From the NCBI GenBank assembly GCA_963724735.1, contig CAVRVX010000041.1, forward strand, positions 1 through 64,000: 64,000 nucleotides of DNA, given 5' to 3'. The notes beneath the pieces were generated by a model. It made no database searches and was not told the DNA's origin. It worked only from the letters and a program-made list of their open reading frames with translations. Source of the stretch: Rhodoplanes sp963724735. GTDB taxonomy: Bacteria; Pseudomonadota; Alphaproteobacteria; Rhizobiales; Xanthobacteraceae. Positions 50,972 to 60,700 of the stretch are shown here, piece by piece. The position numbers and the translations under genes were made by a program. Every line of letters begins with the position of its first letter. The first letter of the stretch is position 1.

Positions 50972-51144
50972 CGCAGGTCCCTCAATCGATAAAGAAGCAA
51001 GCAGAGCGCGGCGTTTTCTTTGAACCTGATGAGGCTATCTCAAGTCAAAGTGAGACACGCGTCTGCGCAGGGATCAGGCGATTTATGATAACGTGTCCGT
51101 CCGGGTTCTCTGGATGCAGGCCCGTGGATCTGGAGGAGATTGTG

Positions 51145-51432
51145 ATGCACAAGGTGATCATGGCGGTTGTTCTCTCGCTCGCGTTTATGGTCAGCGCCCA
51201 TGCGGAGGAGCAGACCGGGACCATCATCTCGATCGATGATGCGGCCAAGACCTTTGTTTGCGAGTGGAAAGACAAGAGCTGGACCTATCGGACCACCGAC
51301 AAGACGAGCTACCGCGTGGCTGGGAAAAACGGCGCCTTCTCTGACGTGAAGGCCGGCGTCAGGGTCAATGTCGGCTATCACACCGACGACAAGGGCCGGA
51401 TCGCCGATTGGATCAACATCGAACAACGGTGA
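51145..51432 (+). CDS. Small periplasmic protein
   Basis: 95 residues from ATG 51145 (GGAGGAGATTGTG upstream). Signal peptide MHKVIMAVVLSLAFMVSAHA, then a small beta-barrel-like domain: TGTIISIDDAAKTFVCEWKD, KTSYRVAGKNGAFSDVKAGV, VNVGYHTDDKGRIADWINIE. This looks like the small secreted beta domains grouped with DUF5666-type proteins. Function unknown. A GTGACGT-AACA-ACGTCAC hairpin straddles its stop. Confidence 0.68.
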   Translation: MHKVIMAVVLSLAFMVSAHAEEQTGTIISIDDAAKTFVCEWKDKSWTYRTTDKTSYRVAGKNGAFSDVKAGVRVNVGYHTDDKGRIADWINIEQR

Positions 51433-51477
51433 CGTAACAACGTCACGGGCAAAGCGAATTACCCGCAAAGCCGCGAA
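51429..51477. terminator. Hairpins between convergent genes
   Basis: GTGACGT at 51429-51435 pairs with ACGTCAC just after a 4-base loop. Neither it nor the nearby GCCGCG/CGCGGC pair has a clear T-run. Probably a bidirectional termination zone for the small periplasmic gene and the SPFH gene. Confidence 0.4.
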
Positions 51478-51492
51478 CGCCTCCGTGCGCGG

Positions 51493-52755
51493 CTAATGCG
51501 CCTGTCCCGTCGTCGTCGATGCAGAGGGTTTTGCCTCTTCCGATCCGGATTCCGAGGAGCGCAGCAGCCCAAAATAATAGGAGGCAAGATCCAAGACGGT
51601 CAAAGGCAGAATGGAGCGAATGGACAGCGCTCCCCCAACAGGACTCGGCTTCTGCGCAGCCGCCGGGGCGGCGCCCGTTGACTGATCCGGATTTGGTTTT
51701 TCAGCCGGGGTCGACAGATTGCTGGGCCGCAAGGTCTCCAGCGGCGTCGCCGAACCGGAGGCTGGCGTTTCCTGTCCTGTTGCGCCCTCGGCGGTGCGTG
51801 CGGCCGCTGGCGCTGCCTCCGGATTGAGGATGATCGGCAGGCCGTCCTTGCTGTTGCCGATGATGACGATCTTCGCATTGTTCGATTGCGCGAGCTGGAG
51901 AGTCGCTTCGATCCCGCGCCATCGCAGATACGAGTCGGAAATCCCTTTGCTTACGATCTGCTGAAAATCACGGATGCCTTCAGCCTCGATCCGCTTGCGT
52001 TCCGACTCCTTTTTCTCGCGCTCGATGCGGAACTTGTATTCCTCAGACACGTAGTACTGTTCGGCCTTGCGATTGATGGCGCTGACCACGGTCGCGGGAA
52101 GCTCAATGCCGTACAACAGCGTGTCATAGAGCACGATGGTGTCGCGCATCGCAACATTATATGATCTTTCGTCGCCTTCCCGCTCGATCATCTTGTGACT
52201 GAGCTTGTCGAGCGCAGCCTGGCGGATCTTATCCTGAATGTCTTGACGCGCGCTCGAGTAGACCTGCTCCGCGGTGAAGTGCGAAATCACCTCGCGCATC
52301 TCGCTGGCGATCTGCGGTCCCAGCACCTTCGTATAATCGGGGCCGACCACCTGATGCAGGGCTGGAACGGAGTCGCGTTGCAACCTGTAGCGGGTGTTGA
52401 TCGTCACCGTCATGTTCACGCCGTCGCTTGAGATCGCGCCGTAGGTCTCGGAGAGCGACTGAACGCGCAAGTCATAGATGAACAATTTGTCCCACGGCAA
52501 AATGAGGTGCAGCCCCTCGTCTTTGATGTCCCGCGGGTCCAGAACCGTCCCGCCCTCGAAGCGCTTCCACAAAACTCCGATTTGTCCGCTCGGAACCGTC
52601 ACCACCACGCGCGGCAGGATCACGATGATCACCAGCGCTGCGACCATCAGAAAGATGACGATGGTAGGCAGCCAGTTTTCGACAAAGCGCCGCCATCTCT
52701 CTCGGACGGTCTTAGGGGGCGGTCTTTCGTCGAGTGACAAAACGTACGCTTTCAT
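51493..52755 (-). CDS. SPFH/prohibitin-family membrane protein
   Basis: 420 residues. Short cytosolic N-terminus, one membrane helix (LPTIVIFLMVAALVIIVILP, about residues 29-48), then the SPFH domain: VPSGQIGVLWKRFEGGTVLD, EGLHLILPWDKLFIYDLRVQ, VNMTVTINTRYRLQRDSVPA. A coiled-coil segment rich in Glu/Lys/Arg follows (YKFRIEREKKESERKRIEAE), and a Pro/Ala-rich tail with a second hydrophobic patch (LPLTVLDLASYYFGLL). SPFH proteins form ring-like membrane microdomains. Its start overlaps the ABC exporter stop (ATGA at 52752), so the two are co-translated. Confidence 0.87.
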   Translation of the reverse strand: MKAYVLSLDERPPPKTVRERWRRFVENWLPTIVIFLMVAALVIIVILPRVVVTVPSGQIGVLWKRFEGGTVLDPRDIKDEGLHLILPWDKLFIYDLRVQSLSETYGAISSDGVNMTVTINTRYRLQRDSVPALHQVVGPDYTKVLGPQIASEMREVISHFTAEQVYSSARQDIQDKIRQAALDKLSHKMIEREGDERSYNVAMRDTIVLYDTLLYGIELPATVVSAINRKAEQYYVSEEYKFRIEREKKESERKRIEAEGIRDFQQIVSKGISDSYLRWRGIEATLQLAQSNNAKIVIIGNSKDGLPIILNPEAAPAAARTAEGATGQETPASGSATPLETLRPSNLSTPAEKPNPDQSTGAAPAAAQKPSPVGGALSIRSILPLTVLDLASYYFGLLRSSESGSEEAKPSASTTTGQAH

Positions 52756-54398
52756 ACCCCGCTCTCCACCTCTTGCGGCCCAACAAAACGACCTTCGTCC
52801 ATGCGAAGTCGGCGGGCGGGCACGTCTATTTCGTTAATATAGCGCTCGTCATGGGTTATCGCCACCACCGTCGCGCCGGCACTGGTCAGGGCAGGCAAGA
52901 GCTCGAAGTAGAACTTACGGCGGAATTCAGGGTCCTGGTCCGCCGCCCATTCGTCCAGCAACAAGATGGGGCGCTTTTCGAGAAGGCTCACGATCAGCGC
53001 AAGCCGCTTACGCTGGCCGCTCGAAAGGTCAACCGTGCGAAACTGCCGGTCGACCACTCCGGTCTTGTCGAGAAGGCGGAATTCGGCAAGCAGCCGATCG
53101 ATCTCGTCGGGATCGGGGTCGGTTATGCCATACAGTTTCTGAAAAATATGGTAGTCGGGAAAAACCGCGGAAATCAACTCGCGGTAGGTTTGGCGCGTTC
53201 TCTCCGTGACATGCACGCCATCGAAGAGAATCTCGCCCGATTCGGGCTTGTAAAGCCCCGCCAGCAACTTCATGAAAGTCGATTTGCCTGATCCGTTGCC
53301 CCCCGTGAGGAGAACGAGGTCGCCCGATCGCAAGGTGAAGTGGATCGGTCCGACCTTAAAATACGTATCCGACCATTTGTCGACATAGCTGAACTCGACG
53401 TCGCGCATTTCGATCTTTTCGAACCGCTTGCGCGGTTCGGGAACGGTGATCTCGGATGTCGCAGCGGTCGCCCGCAGCTTTGCTTCGAGCGCTTCGATGT
53501 TCTTGGCGGCTTCGTTTGCGGCCGTGACGATCGGGATCGACTGGATCAGTCCGGATGTTGCCCCGACAATAAATACGAGAGCCGTTACTGTTTTCGTCGT
53601 GGAGCCCGGTTCGATCGCGCTGCTCAGAACGGGGACAGCGAACGCGGCAGCGCCCAACAAGGTGTACAGAGAACCCTGCAACAGCACCAGCCTCTTGAAG
53701 GTCTCGCTCTGCGCCCGAATTTTGATGTTCGCGGCGGTTCGCGACACATCAATGATGTCGCCGAACAGCTCGTCGCTGCGGGCGGTGTTGAGTTTGACCT
53801 CTTTGAACCCATCCAGCAGGTCGGACAATCGATCGAAAAGTCGGTTCTCCCAGGTGGACGCCTCTTTCAATTCGATAGAGAGCTGACGGTTCTTCGCATG
53901 AAACAGGAAGGCGCCCACCCCAACGATCACGAAGGCTAATAAAAAGGCGACAAGCGACTGATATGCGACGTAGGCCGCGACCAGGAGTATGAGAAGCCCG
54001 GCTTGCACCGCGAACGGGAGGGCGTTGCTCGCCTGGGTAAGCGTCGCCGTTTCCCGCGTGATGGCGGCCACGATCTCGGCGCGCCCCATCAACTCCATCG
54101 GCAGAAGTTCGGATCGCCGGACATAATCCATCAGCCGCACCCGCAGCTTGTGGATGATGGCTTGGATTTCGGCCGTCGTCGTGATCAGGATGTAAAACTG
54201 GGTTCGCACGAAGAGAAGCAATGCGATCAGAAAGAGAGCCGCGGACCACAGGCTGGGGCTTCCCTTGTCGGCGGCCTGTCCGCCCGCGTTGATCGCTGCG
54301 AGAATCGCGTACCCGCTCAGGCCTCCGATGAGCGCAACGAGGACAAGTCGCTTGAGCGAACCTTGCATTTCGCGGCGAACAAGCTGGAGAAAAGGCAT
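52752..54398 (-). CDS. Cyclic-peptide-export type ABC transporter (fused permease and ATPase)
   Basis: 548 residues. Six-helix membrane half (LVLVALIGGLSGYAILAAIN, SAALFLIALLLFVRTQFYIL, LPFAVQAGLLILLVAAYVAY, and others), then an ATPase: Walker A LTGGNGSGKSTFMKLLAGLY, signature DLSSGQRKRLALIVSLLEKR, Walker B ILLLDEWAADQDPEFRRKFY and switch VVAITHDERY. The ELISAVFPDYHIFQKLYG and EWAADQDP segments are typical of the PvdE/SyrD group (TIGR01194) that moves nonribosomal peptides or siderophores across the inner membrane. Best guess: exports the product of the NRPS at the right edge. Intact; ATG 54398. Confidence 0.9.
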   Translation of the reverse strand: MPFLQLVRREMQGSLKRLVLVALIGGLSGYAILAAINAGGQAADKGSPSLWSAALFLIALLLFVRTQFYILITTTAEIQAIIHKLRVRLMDYVRRSELLPMELMGRAEIVAAITRETATLTQASNALPFAVQAGLLILLVAAYVAYQSLVAFLLAFVIVGVGAFLFHAKNRQLSIELKEASTWENRLFDRLSDLLDGFKEVKLNTARSDELFGDIIDVSRTAANIKIRAQSETFKRLVLLQGSLYTLLGAAAFAVPVLSSAIEPGSTTKTVTALVFIVGATSGLIQSIPIVTAANEAAKNIEALEAKLRATAATSEITVPEPRKRFEKIEMRDVEFSYVDKWSDTYFKVGPIHFTLRSGDLVLLTGGNGSGKSTFMKLLAGLYKPESGEILFDGVHVTERTRQTYRELISAVFPDYHIFQKLYGITDPDPDEIDRLLAEFRLLDKTGVVDRQFRTVDLSSGQRKRLALIVSLLEKRPILLLDEWAADQDPEFRRKFYFELLPALTSAGATVVAITHDERYINEIDVPARRLRMDEGRFVGPQEVESGV

Positions 54399-54481
54399 GA
54401 GGTGTGGTCCGCTTAACCCGCGTTCGCAACGCCAACGCTCGTCGTCTGTTCAGCTGGTTTCTGCGCCGGCCACAGCTGAGA

Positions 54482-54679
54482 TCATTCGCCTTGAGACTGC
54501 CGCTGACTTTCGACGCGCTGGGATGGCCCTGTCAAAAGCAAAACGACAAGAACCACCAGCGGAGTGAAAAAAAAGGAAAGAAGGAATGTGCCGGTGAAGC
54601 CCATGCGCCGCTGGCTGCCACAGACTCCGACGAGAATGCAGAACAAAATATACGCGACTAACGCGAGCACTGCCACCAT
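54482..54679 (-). CDS. Small two-helix membrane protein
   Basis: 65 residues from ATG 54679: MVAVLALVAYILFCILVGVC, then GSQRRMGFTGTFLLSFFFTP and LVVLVVLLLTGPSQR. Two hydrophobic helices with a short loop carrying RR, and a charged tail. A common type of tiny rhizobial membrane protein, function unknown. It lies about 85 bases upstream of the ABC exporter, same strand, and may be part of that operon. Confidence 0.62.
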   Translation of the reverse strand: MVAVLALVAYILFCILVGVCGSQRRMGFTGTFLLSFFFTPLVVLVVLLLTGPSQRVESQRQSQGE

Positions 54680-54775
54680 TGCATTATATATCCCCTGTGC
54701 GCGGCATGGGACCGCCCACGATCGGAAATGCTTCGCCAACGGCTGAGGCGCAACCCGCCGCCGACGAGCCGTCTC

Positions 54776-55321
54776 CTACTTGTTGGGCGGGTTTCGCTGT
54801 CCGGCCGATTGCACGCCGAACCGCTCCTTGTGAGCCTTGATGAATTCACGATAATCGGGAGGATTGAAGTCGAGGAGCGTGCCGCCGGAAGCGAAATGCT
54901 GAATGAAGAGCTTGCCGATCGCATAGGTGGCGCCCGCGGAGAAAGCCGGCATCGTGACGGCTCCGATCATCGTCCCAATTCCAGGCAATCCCTTCAACAT
55001 GCTTCCAACGCCGACTGCGGTGCCCGTCGCCGTTCCCGCCGGGATCAGTGCGCCGGCCAAGCTTGCGATGATCGACTTGCCGCGGTTATCCGAGAAGGGG
55101 ACGTCGTAGATTTCTGAAAGCCGCCGCAGCATTTGCAGCTGCACGCCGCCGACTGCCGCTACGTCGACGACCGGCACCGGTATGAGGCCGGCCGCCCCCG
55201 AATACAGCGCAAACCGATCGACGACTTGCGCCGCAAGCTCGTCGCGCTGCTCGTCGGTCATCTCGGTGGGTTGAGTGTCGGGACCTTGCGCCTGAGCCGA
55301 CCCAGCTGCGTCTTGGGACAT
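54776..55321 (-). CDS. DUF697 (YcjF-like) membrane-associated protein
   Basis: 181 residues from ATG 55321 (GGAAG upstream). DUF697 pattern: ALYSGAAGLIPVPVVDVAAV, GGVQLQMLRRLSEIYDVPFS, KSIIASLAGALIPAGTATGT, a Gly-rich hydrophobic pair of segments and YAIGKLFIQHFASGGTLLDF. The domain usually occurs next to GTPase domains; here it stands alone. Inner membrane, function unknown. Same strand as the ABC/SPFH pair. Confidence 0.8.
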   Translation of the reverse strand: MSQDAAGSAQAQGPDTQPTEMTDEQRDELAAQVVDRFALYSGAAGLIPVPVVDVAAVGGVQLQMLRRLSEIYDVPFSDNRGKSIIASLAGALIPAGTATGTAVGVGSMLKGLPGIGTMIGAVTMPAFSAGATYAIGKLFIQHFASGGTLLDFNPPDYREFIKAHKERFGVQSAGQRNPPNK

Positions 55322-55537
55322 GTCACGAGCTTCCTTTTTTAACCATCCGCCAATTATCAACGATCGGAGCCGCGCCGCAATCGATCACGTGTCAACAATG
55401 CATGATTTCGGATAATGCGGCGCACACATCTATGTAAACCCTATCATGCGCCTCAAGACGGCGCCAGAGCGGTCAAAATGGAGGCGCGAAGGATGCGAAA
55501 GCTTCAAAGACGGGACCTCGGGGGTAAACTGCTTGCG

Positions 55538-57451
55538 TCACAAACGGCTCTCTAGCTGGGCTGCCTTTTGAGCGTCCCACCACCAGATGGTCGGGAATAA
55601 CGTGATGCCATATTCGGGCATGTTCTCCGGCCTGCCGAAACGGTCCCACCGCGCGGTGCGCAGCTTCCCGTAGCCCCATTGCGGCACGACATAGTTGTGA
55701 TGCAGCAGGACGCGGTCAAGCGCATGCGTCGCCGCCACCAGCTCGGCCCGGCTCTTGGCGAAGATCACCCGGTCGATCAGCTTGTCGATCGCCGCGTTCT
55801 TGATGCCGATCAGGTTGCGCGAGCCCGGCTGGTCCGCAGCCTGCGATCCCCAATAGCCGCGCTGATTGTTGCCGGGCGAGAGCGACTGCGGCCACATAGC
55901 GGTGATGATGTCGAAATCCCACTGGCGCAGCCGGTTCTCGAACTGCGCATCGTCGACGGTGCGAACGGTGACCTCGATGCCCAGCCGTTCGAGCGAGGGC
56001 TTGTAGAACAAGACGAAGCGTTCGGTGTTCGGATCGGCGGCGAGGAATTCGACTGCATAGGGCTCGCCCGTCTTCGCCTCGACCAGCCTCTGATCGCGCA
56101 CCTCGTAGCCCGCCTCGCGCAGGAGGCGCACCGCCTCGCGCAGATTGGCGCGCACCGCCTCCGGATTGCCGCCGACCGGATTGGTGTACGGCGTGGTGAA
56201 CACCTCGGGCGGCACCTCGCCGCGCAGCGGCTCCAGAATCTCCAGCTCCAGCCCGGTCGGGAGACCCGAGGAGGCGAGCTCGGTGCCCTCGAAATAGCTC
56301 GCGATCCGCTTGTACTGGCCGAAGAAGATCTGCTTGTTCATCTCCTCGAAGTCGAAGGCGAAATTGAAGGCGCGCCGCACCCGCGCGTCCTTGAGCTTGT
56401 CGCGCCGCGTGTTGAACGCGAAGGCTTGCATGATCCCCATGTTGCGGACCGGGAATTCCTCGAGCACGACGCGGTTCTCGCGCACCGCCGGGAAGTCGTA
56501 GGCGGTCGCCCAGTTTTTCGCGCCTGGTTCGATGCGCCAGTCCATGTGGTCGGCCTTGAAGGCCTCGAGCGAACCCGTCGGATCGCGAAAGAACTCGTAG
56601 CGGATCTCGTCGAAATTATTCCGGCCGACATTCACCGGCAGGTCCTTGCCCCAGTAATCCGCCGCCCGCTCGAGCGCGATCGACCGGCCGGGCACGAAGT
56701 CCTTGATGCGGTAGGCGCCGCAGCCGAGCAGCGGTTCGAGCGTGGTGGCGGCGACGTCGCGTTTGTTGCCGGCCTTGTCGACGCCCTCCCACCAATGCTG
56801 CGGCAGGACATTGAGCTGGCCGACGATCTGCGGCAGTTCGCGATTGCCGGGCTGATCGAACCAGAACGTCACGTCGCGCTCGCCGCTCTGAACCGCCTTC
56901 ACGACATGCCGGTAATAGGCCGCGAGCTGGGGATGGTGCTTGCGAAACGCCTCGAAGGAGAAAATCACGTCGCGCGGCGTCACCGGTTGCCCGTCGTGCC
57001 AGCGCGCCTGCGGGCGCAGCCTGTAGGTGACGAAACTGTGATCCTCGGGATAGCTCGCCCCCTCGGCGAGCAGGCCATATTCCGCCGACACTTCGTCGAA
57101 CGCGCGCGCCATCAGGGAGTCGTAGACAAGCTCGACGCCAGCGGCGAGCGAACCCTTCACGCCGGCGACCACGATGTTGAAATTGTCGAATGTCCCGAGC
57201 GCGCTCAGGCGCGCCAAGCCGCCCTTCGGCGCAGTCGGATTGACATAGTCGAAATACTTGAAGCCGGCCGGATATTTGAGGTCGCCGAAGAGCGATAGGC
57301 CGTGCCGGAAGACCGGCTCTCCGCCACCTTCTTCATGGGCTACCGCACTCGTCGGCCAGGACCCAGTCACGGCCGCAAGCGCCGGAGTCGTGACGGTCAA
57401 AACCGTGCTACGGAGGAGATCGCGTCGGGTGAAGAGCAAATGAGCCTCCAT
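55538..57451 (-). CDS. Family 5 extracellular solute-binding protein (oligopeptide/YejA type)
   Basis: 637 residues from ATG 57451. Twin-arginine signal LLFTRRDLLRSTVLTVTTPA, then a class C periplasmic binding fold: FRHGLSLFGDLKYPAGFKYF, DYVNPTAPKGGLARLSALGT, VELVYDSLMARAFDE, HDGQPVTPRDVIFSFEAFRK and LGCGAYRIKDFVPGRSIALE. The YVNP.AP.GG and D-S-L start pattern is that of the YejA subgroup, linked to uptake of peptides, including microcin-like antibiotics. No permease or ATPase genes follow. Divergent from the NRPS across about 340 bases; it might recapture the peptide product or its fragments. Confidence 0.9.
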   Translation of the reverse strand: MEAHLLFTRRDLLRSTVLTVTTPALAAVTGSWPTSAVAHEEGGGEPVFRHGLSLFGDLKYPAGFKYFDYVNPTAPKGGLARLSALGTFDNFNIVVAGVKGSLAAGVELVYDSLMARAFDEVSAEYGLLAEGASYPEDHSFVTYRLRPQARWHDGQPVTPRDVIFSFEAFRKHHPQLAAYYRHVVKAVQSGERDVTFWFDQPGNRELPQIVGQLNVLPQHWWEGVDKAGNKRDVAATTLEPLLGCGAYRIKDFVPGRSIALERAADYWGKDLPVNVGRNNFDEIRYEFFRDPTGSLEAFKADHMDWRIEPGAKNWATAYDFPAVRENRVVLEEFPVRNMGIMQAFAFNTRRDKLKDARVRRAFNFAFDFEEMNKQIFFGQYKRIASYFEGTELASSGLPTGLELEILEPLRGEVPPEVFTTPYTNPVGGNPEAVRANLREAVRLLREAGYEVRDQRLVEAKTGEPYAVEFLAADPNTERFVLFYKPSLERLGIEVTVRTVDDAQFENRLRQWDFDIITAMWPQSLSPGNNQRGYWGSQAADQPGSRNLIGIKNAAIDKLIDRVIFAKSRAELVAATHALDRVLLHHNYVVPQWGYGKLRTARWDRFGRPENMPEYGITLFPTIWWWDAQKAAQLESRL

Positions 57452-57792
57452 AGAGTTGACGGTGCGCCTCAGCCCAGCCGTGAACCACGTGCCGTGCACC
57501 GCACACGGAAGTGAAGATTTCACTGTGGACAGGCCTTACGTCGAATGTTTGAAATGGCTGTGAAAGTAACATCGTACAGTTAGATCCCGAATGACACGAA
57601 TGATGATTCGTCGGCCGCATTGACACGCCGTCACGCCGGCCTGGTCTCTTTGCCGCTTTGGTTGCGCCATCCGATCGCGCGCGAAGCCGGAACAGGAATT
57701 CTCTCGGAATTATGGCTGCGCTTGATAGATATCCAGGTGGCGCTCGCATTCGCGGTGTTACGAACAAAAATCCTAACAACTCTCCGTCCGAA
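57452..57792. other. Divergent promoter region between binding protein and NRPS
   Basis: About 340 bases, AT-richer than its surroundings. TTGACA at 57620-57625 could be a -35 element for the NRPS, but I see no good -10 at the right distance. No Fur-box-like palindrome is evident by eye, so iron control is not supported here. Confidence 0.4.
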
Positions 57793-60700
57793 ATGAACCC
57801 CGACCGCATGTCGCAACCCGGCGTCGCGTTCCCGCTGTCATCCGCTCAGCTGGGGATTTGGTTCGCTCAACAGCTCGACCCGTGGTTAAACCCTCACATC
57901 GCCGTGTATCTCGACATAGCGGGATGCATCGACCCCGCGTTGTTCGAACAAGCGCTTCGACGCGTCGTCGACGAGACGGACTCGCTTCGTGTGCGGATAA
58001 CCGCTGACGACGACGGGCCGCGGCAGACCATCGTCGCGACGCCGGCATGGCCGATGCCGATCATCGATGTCAGCGCCGAATTGGACCCGCGCGCCTCGGC
58101 CGAAGCGTGGATGAGAGCGGATCTTTCGAAGCGAACCGAAGCGACCGACTTTCCGCTGTTCGGGTTTGCCTTGTTCAAGGCGGCGACTGACCGGTACTTC
58201 TGGTACGCGCGCTATCACCATATCGTTGTGGACGGTTTCGGGATGCGGTTGATCGCCAACCGTCTGGCCGAAATCTACACCCAACTCCACACCGGCAAAG
58301 CGCTGCACGACGATCCCTTCAAGCCCCTCGCTGTTCTGGTGGAAGAGGACGCCGCCTATCGGGCTTCCGAGCAGTTCACGAAAGATCGGGATTTTTGGCT
58401 CGGCTCGCTGGCCGATCGGCCCGGCCCGGTCGGTTTCGCCGGTCATTCCTCAGTTCGTTCCGATGGGGTGATTCGGGTTACGGGCCATTTGGACGCGGCA
58501 AGCACCGCACAACTTCGCGCGATGTCGCGCCGGACGATGGCGCAGATGGTAACGGCGTCGGTGGCGATCTTGTTGCACCGCCTGACCGGCGCGCCGGATC
58601 TGGTGATCGGCCTCGTGGCCGCGCCGCGCACGGAAGTCACGCGACACATTCCGGGCATGGCGACCAACATATTGCCACTGCGCTTGGGGGTTCATGGGCG
58701 CGCGTCGATCGCGGAAGTGCTCGAACAGACCGCGTTGCAAATGCGCCGCGCGCTCGGTCACCAGCGCTATCACATTTCCGATTTGCGACGTGATCTGGGA
58801 GCGGCCGACGACGGCCGATCTCTGTTTAGCGTCGGCGTGAATGTCATGCGGTTCGATTACGGTTTTGATTTCGCCGGATGCAAAGCGGTTGCCAGCAACC
58901 TCGCGATCGGGCCCGTCGAAGACCTCCTCATCTCCATTTACGATCGTTCCGACGGTGAACCGATCCGGGTCGACTTCGACGCCAATCCGGCGCGTTACGA
59001 CACCGCGGAAATCGCCGACTGCCAGAAGAGATTTCTGAAGCTTTTGGGAGTGGCGACGTGCTCGCCTCCGGACCGGACGATTGGGGCGCTTGACATCCTG
59101 GGGGCGGAGGAGCGGCGGAAGCTTCTCATTGAATTCAACGACACCGCGCGCGCTGTGCGGTCGGCGAGCCTGCCGGAGCTGGTGGGGGAGCAGGCTGGTC
59201 GGCGTCCTGGGGCGGTTGCGGTGGTGGGGGCGGCGGAGACGCTGAGCTACGCGGAGCTGGAGGATCGGGCGAACCGGCTGGCGCATCATCTGCGCGGGCT
59301 CGGGGTTGGGCCGGAGGCGGTGGTTGGGCTGTGCGTGGAGCGCTCGCCTTCGCTGGTGGTGGGGGCGCTGGGGATCCTGAAGGCGGGCGGGGCGTATCTT
59401 CCGCTGGATCCGAGCCATCCGGCGGAGCGTCTGGGGTACATGCTGGCGGATGCGCGGGCCGCGGCGGTGGTGACGGAGGCGGGGCTGGAGGGGCGGCTGG
59501 GCGCGGCCGGCGGCGTGGTCCGGGTGCGGCTCGACGCGGATGCGGCGGCGCTTGCGGGGCATCCCGCCACCGCCCCGCCGCTTTCCCTCGACCCGGCCAA
59601 CCCCGCCTATGTCATCTACACCTCCGGCTCCACCGGCGCCCCCAAAGGCGTCGTCGTCAGCCATGCCGGAATACCCAGTCTGGTGGCGGCGCAAGTCGAT
59701 CGCTTTGCCATTACGGCGGAGGCGCGCGTCCTCCAGTTTGCTTCGCCGGGCTTTGATGCGGCCGTTTCGGAGATTGCGACGACCTTGGCGTCTGGCGCCG
59801 CCTTGGTGCTGGCGTCGGGGGACCGCAGCATCGCGGAACTGGAACGGCTGATCAGCGAGCGGCGGGTGACGCATGCGACGTTGCCGCCGGCGCTGGTGGC
59901 GGAGCTGTCGGAGGCTGTTCCGCTGCAGACCGTGATCGTCGCGGGCGAAGCCTGTCCGGGGGAGGTGGTTGGCCGCTGGTCGCAGGGCCGGCGAATGATC
60001 AACGCTTACGGACCGACCGAGACGACGGTGTGCGCGACGATGAGCGAGCCGTTGAGCGAGGCGTCGGCGCCGCCGATAGGTCGTCCGATTGCGAACACGC
60101 GGGCGTATGTGTTGGACGGGAGCTTGGGTCCTGTACCGGCTGGGGTTGTGGGGGAGCTTTACCTGGCGGGGGCGGGATTGGCGCGGGGGTATGTTGGGCG
60201 TGCGGATTGGACGGGGGAGCGGTTTGTTGCGGACCCGTTTGGCGTGGCGGGGAGCCGGATGTACCGGACGGGGGATTTGGCGCGGTGGCGCGGGGACGGG
60301 GTGTTGGAGTTTGCGGGTCGGGCGGATGGGCAGGTGAAGCTGCGCGGGCATCGGATTGAGCCTGGGGAGATTGAGGCGGCGCTGGTTGGGCATGCGGGGG
60401 TTCGGCAGGCGGCGGTTGTTGCGGTTGGGGCGGGCTCGCGGGCGCGGCTGGTCGGGTATGTGGCGGCGGCGGCTGGGGCGTGTGTGGATGCGGGGGGGTT
60501 GCGGGCGCATTTGGCGGGGCGGCTTCCGGACTACATGGTTCCGTCGGCGTTTGTGTTTTTGGACCGTCTTCCGCTGACGGGGAACGGGAAGCTGGACCGT
60601 CGGGCGCTTCCTGCGCCGGAGCCTGTTGAGGGGGCGTCTGGGCGGGGCGCGCGGACGCCGGTGGAGGAGGCGCTGTGCGGGCTGTATGCCGAGGTGTTGG

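Noticed and set aside
57619..57792. A Fur box or sigma-70 promoter before the NRPS
   Set aside because: Only a TTGACA hexamer is present with no acceptable -10 element, and no palindromic iron box could be seen.
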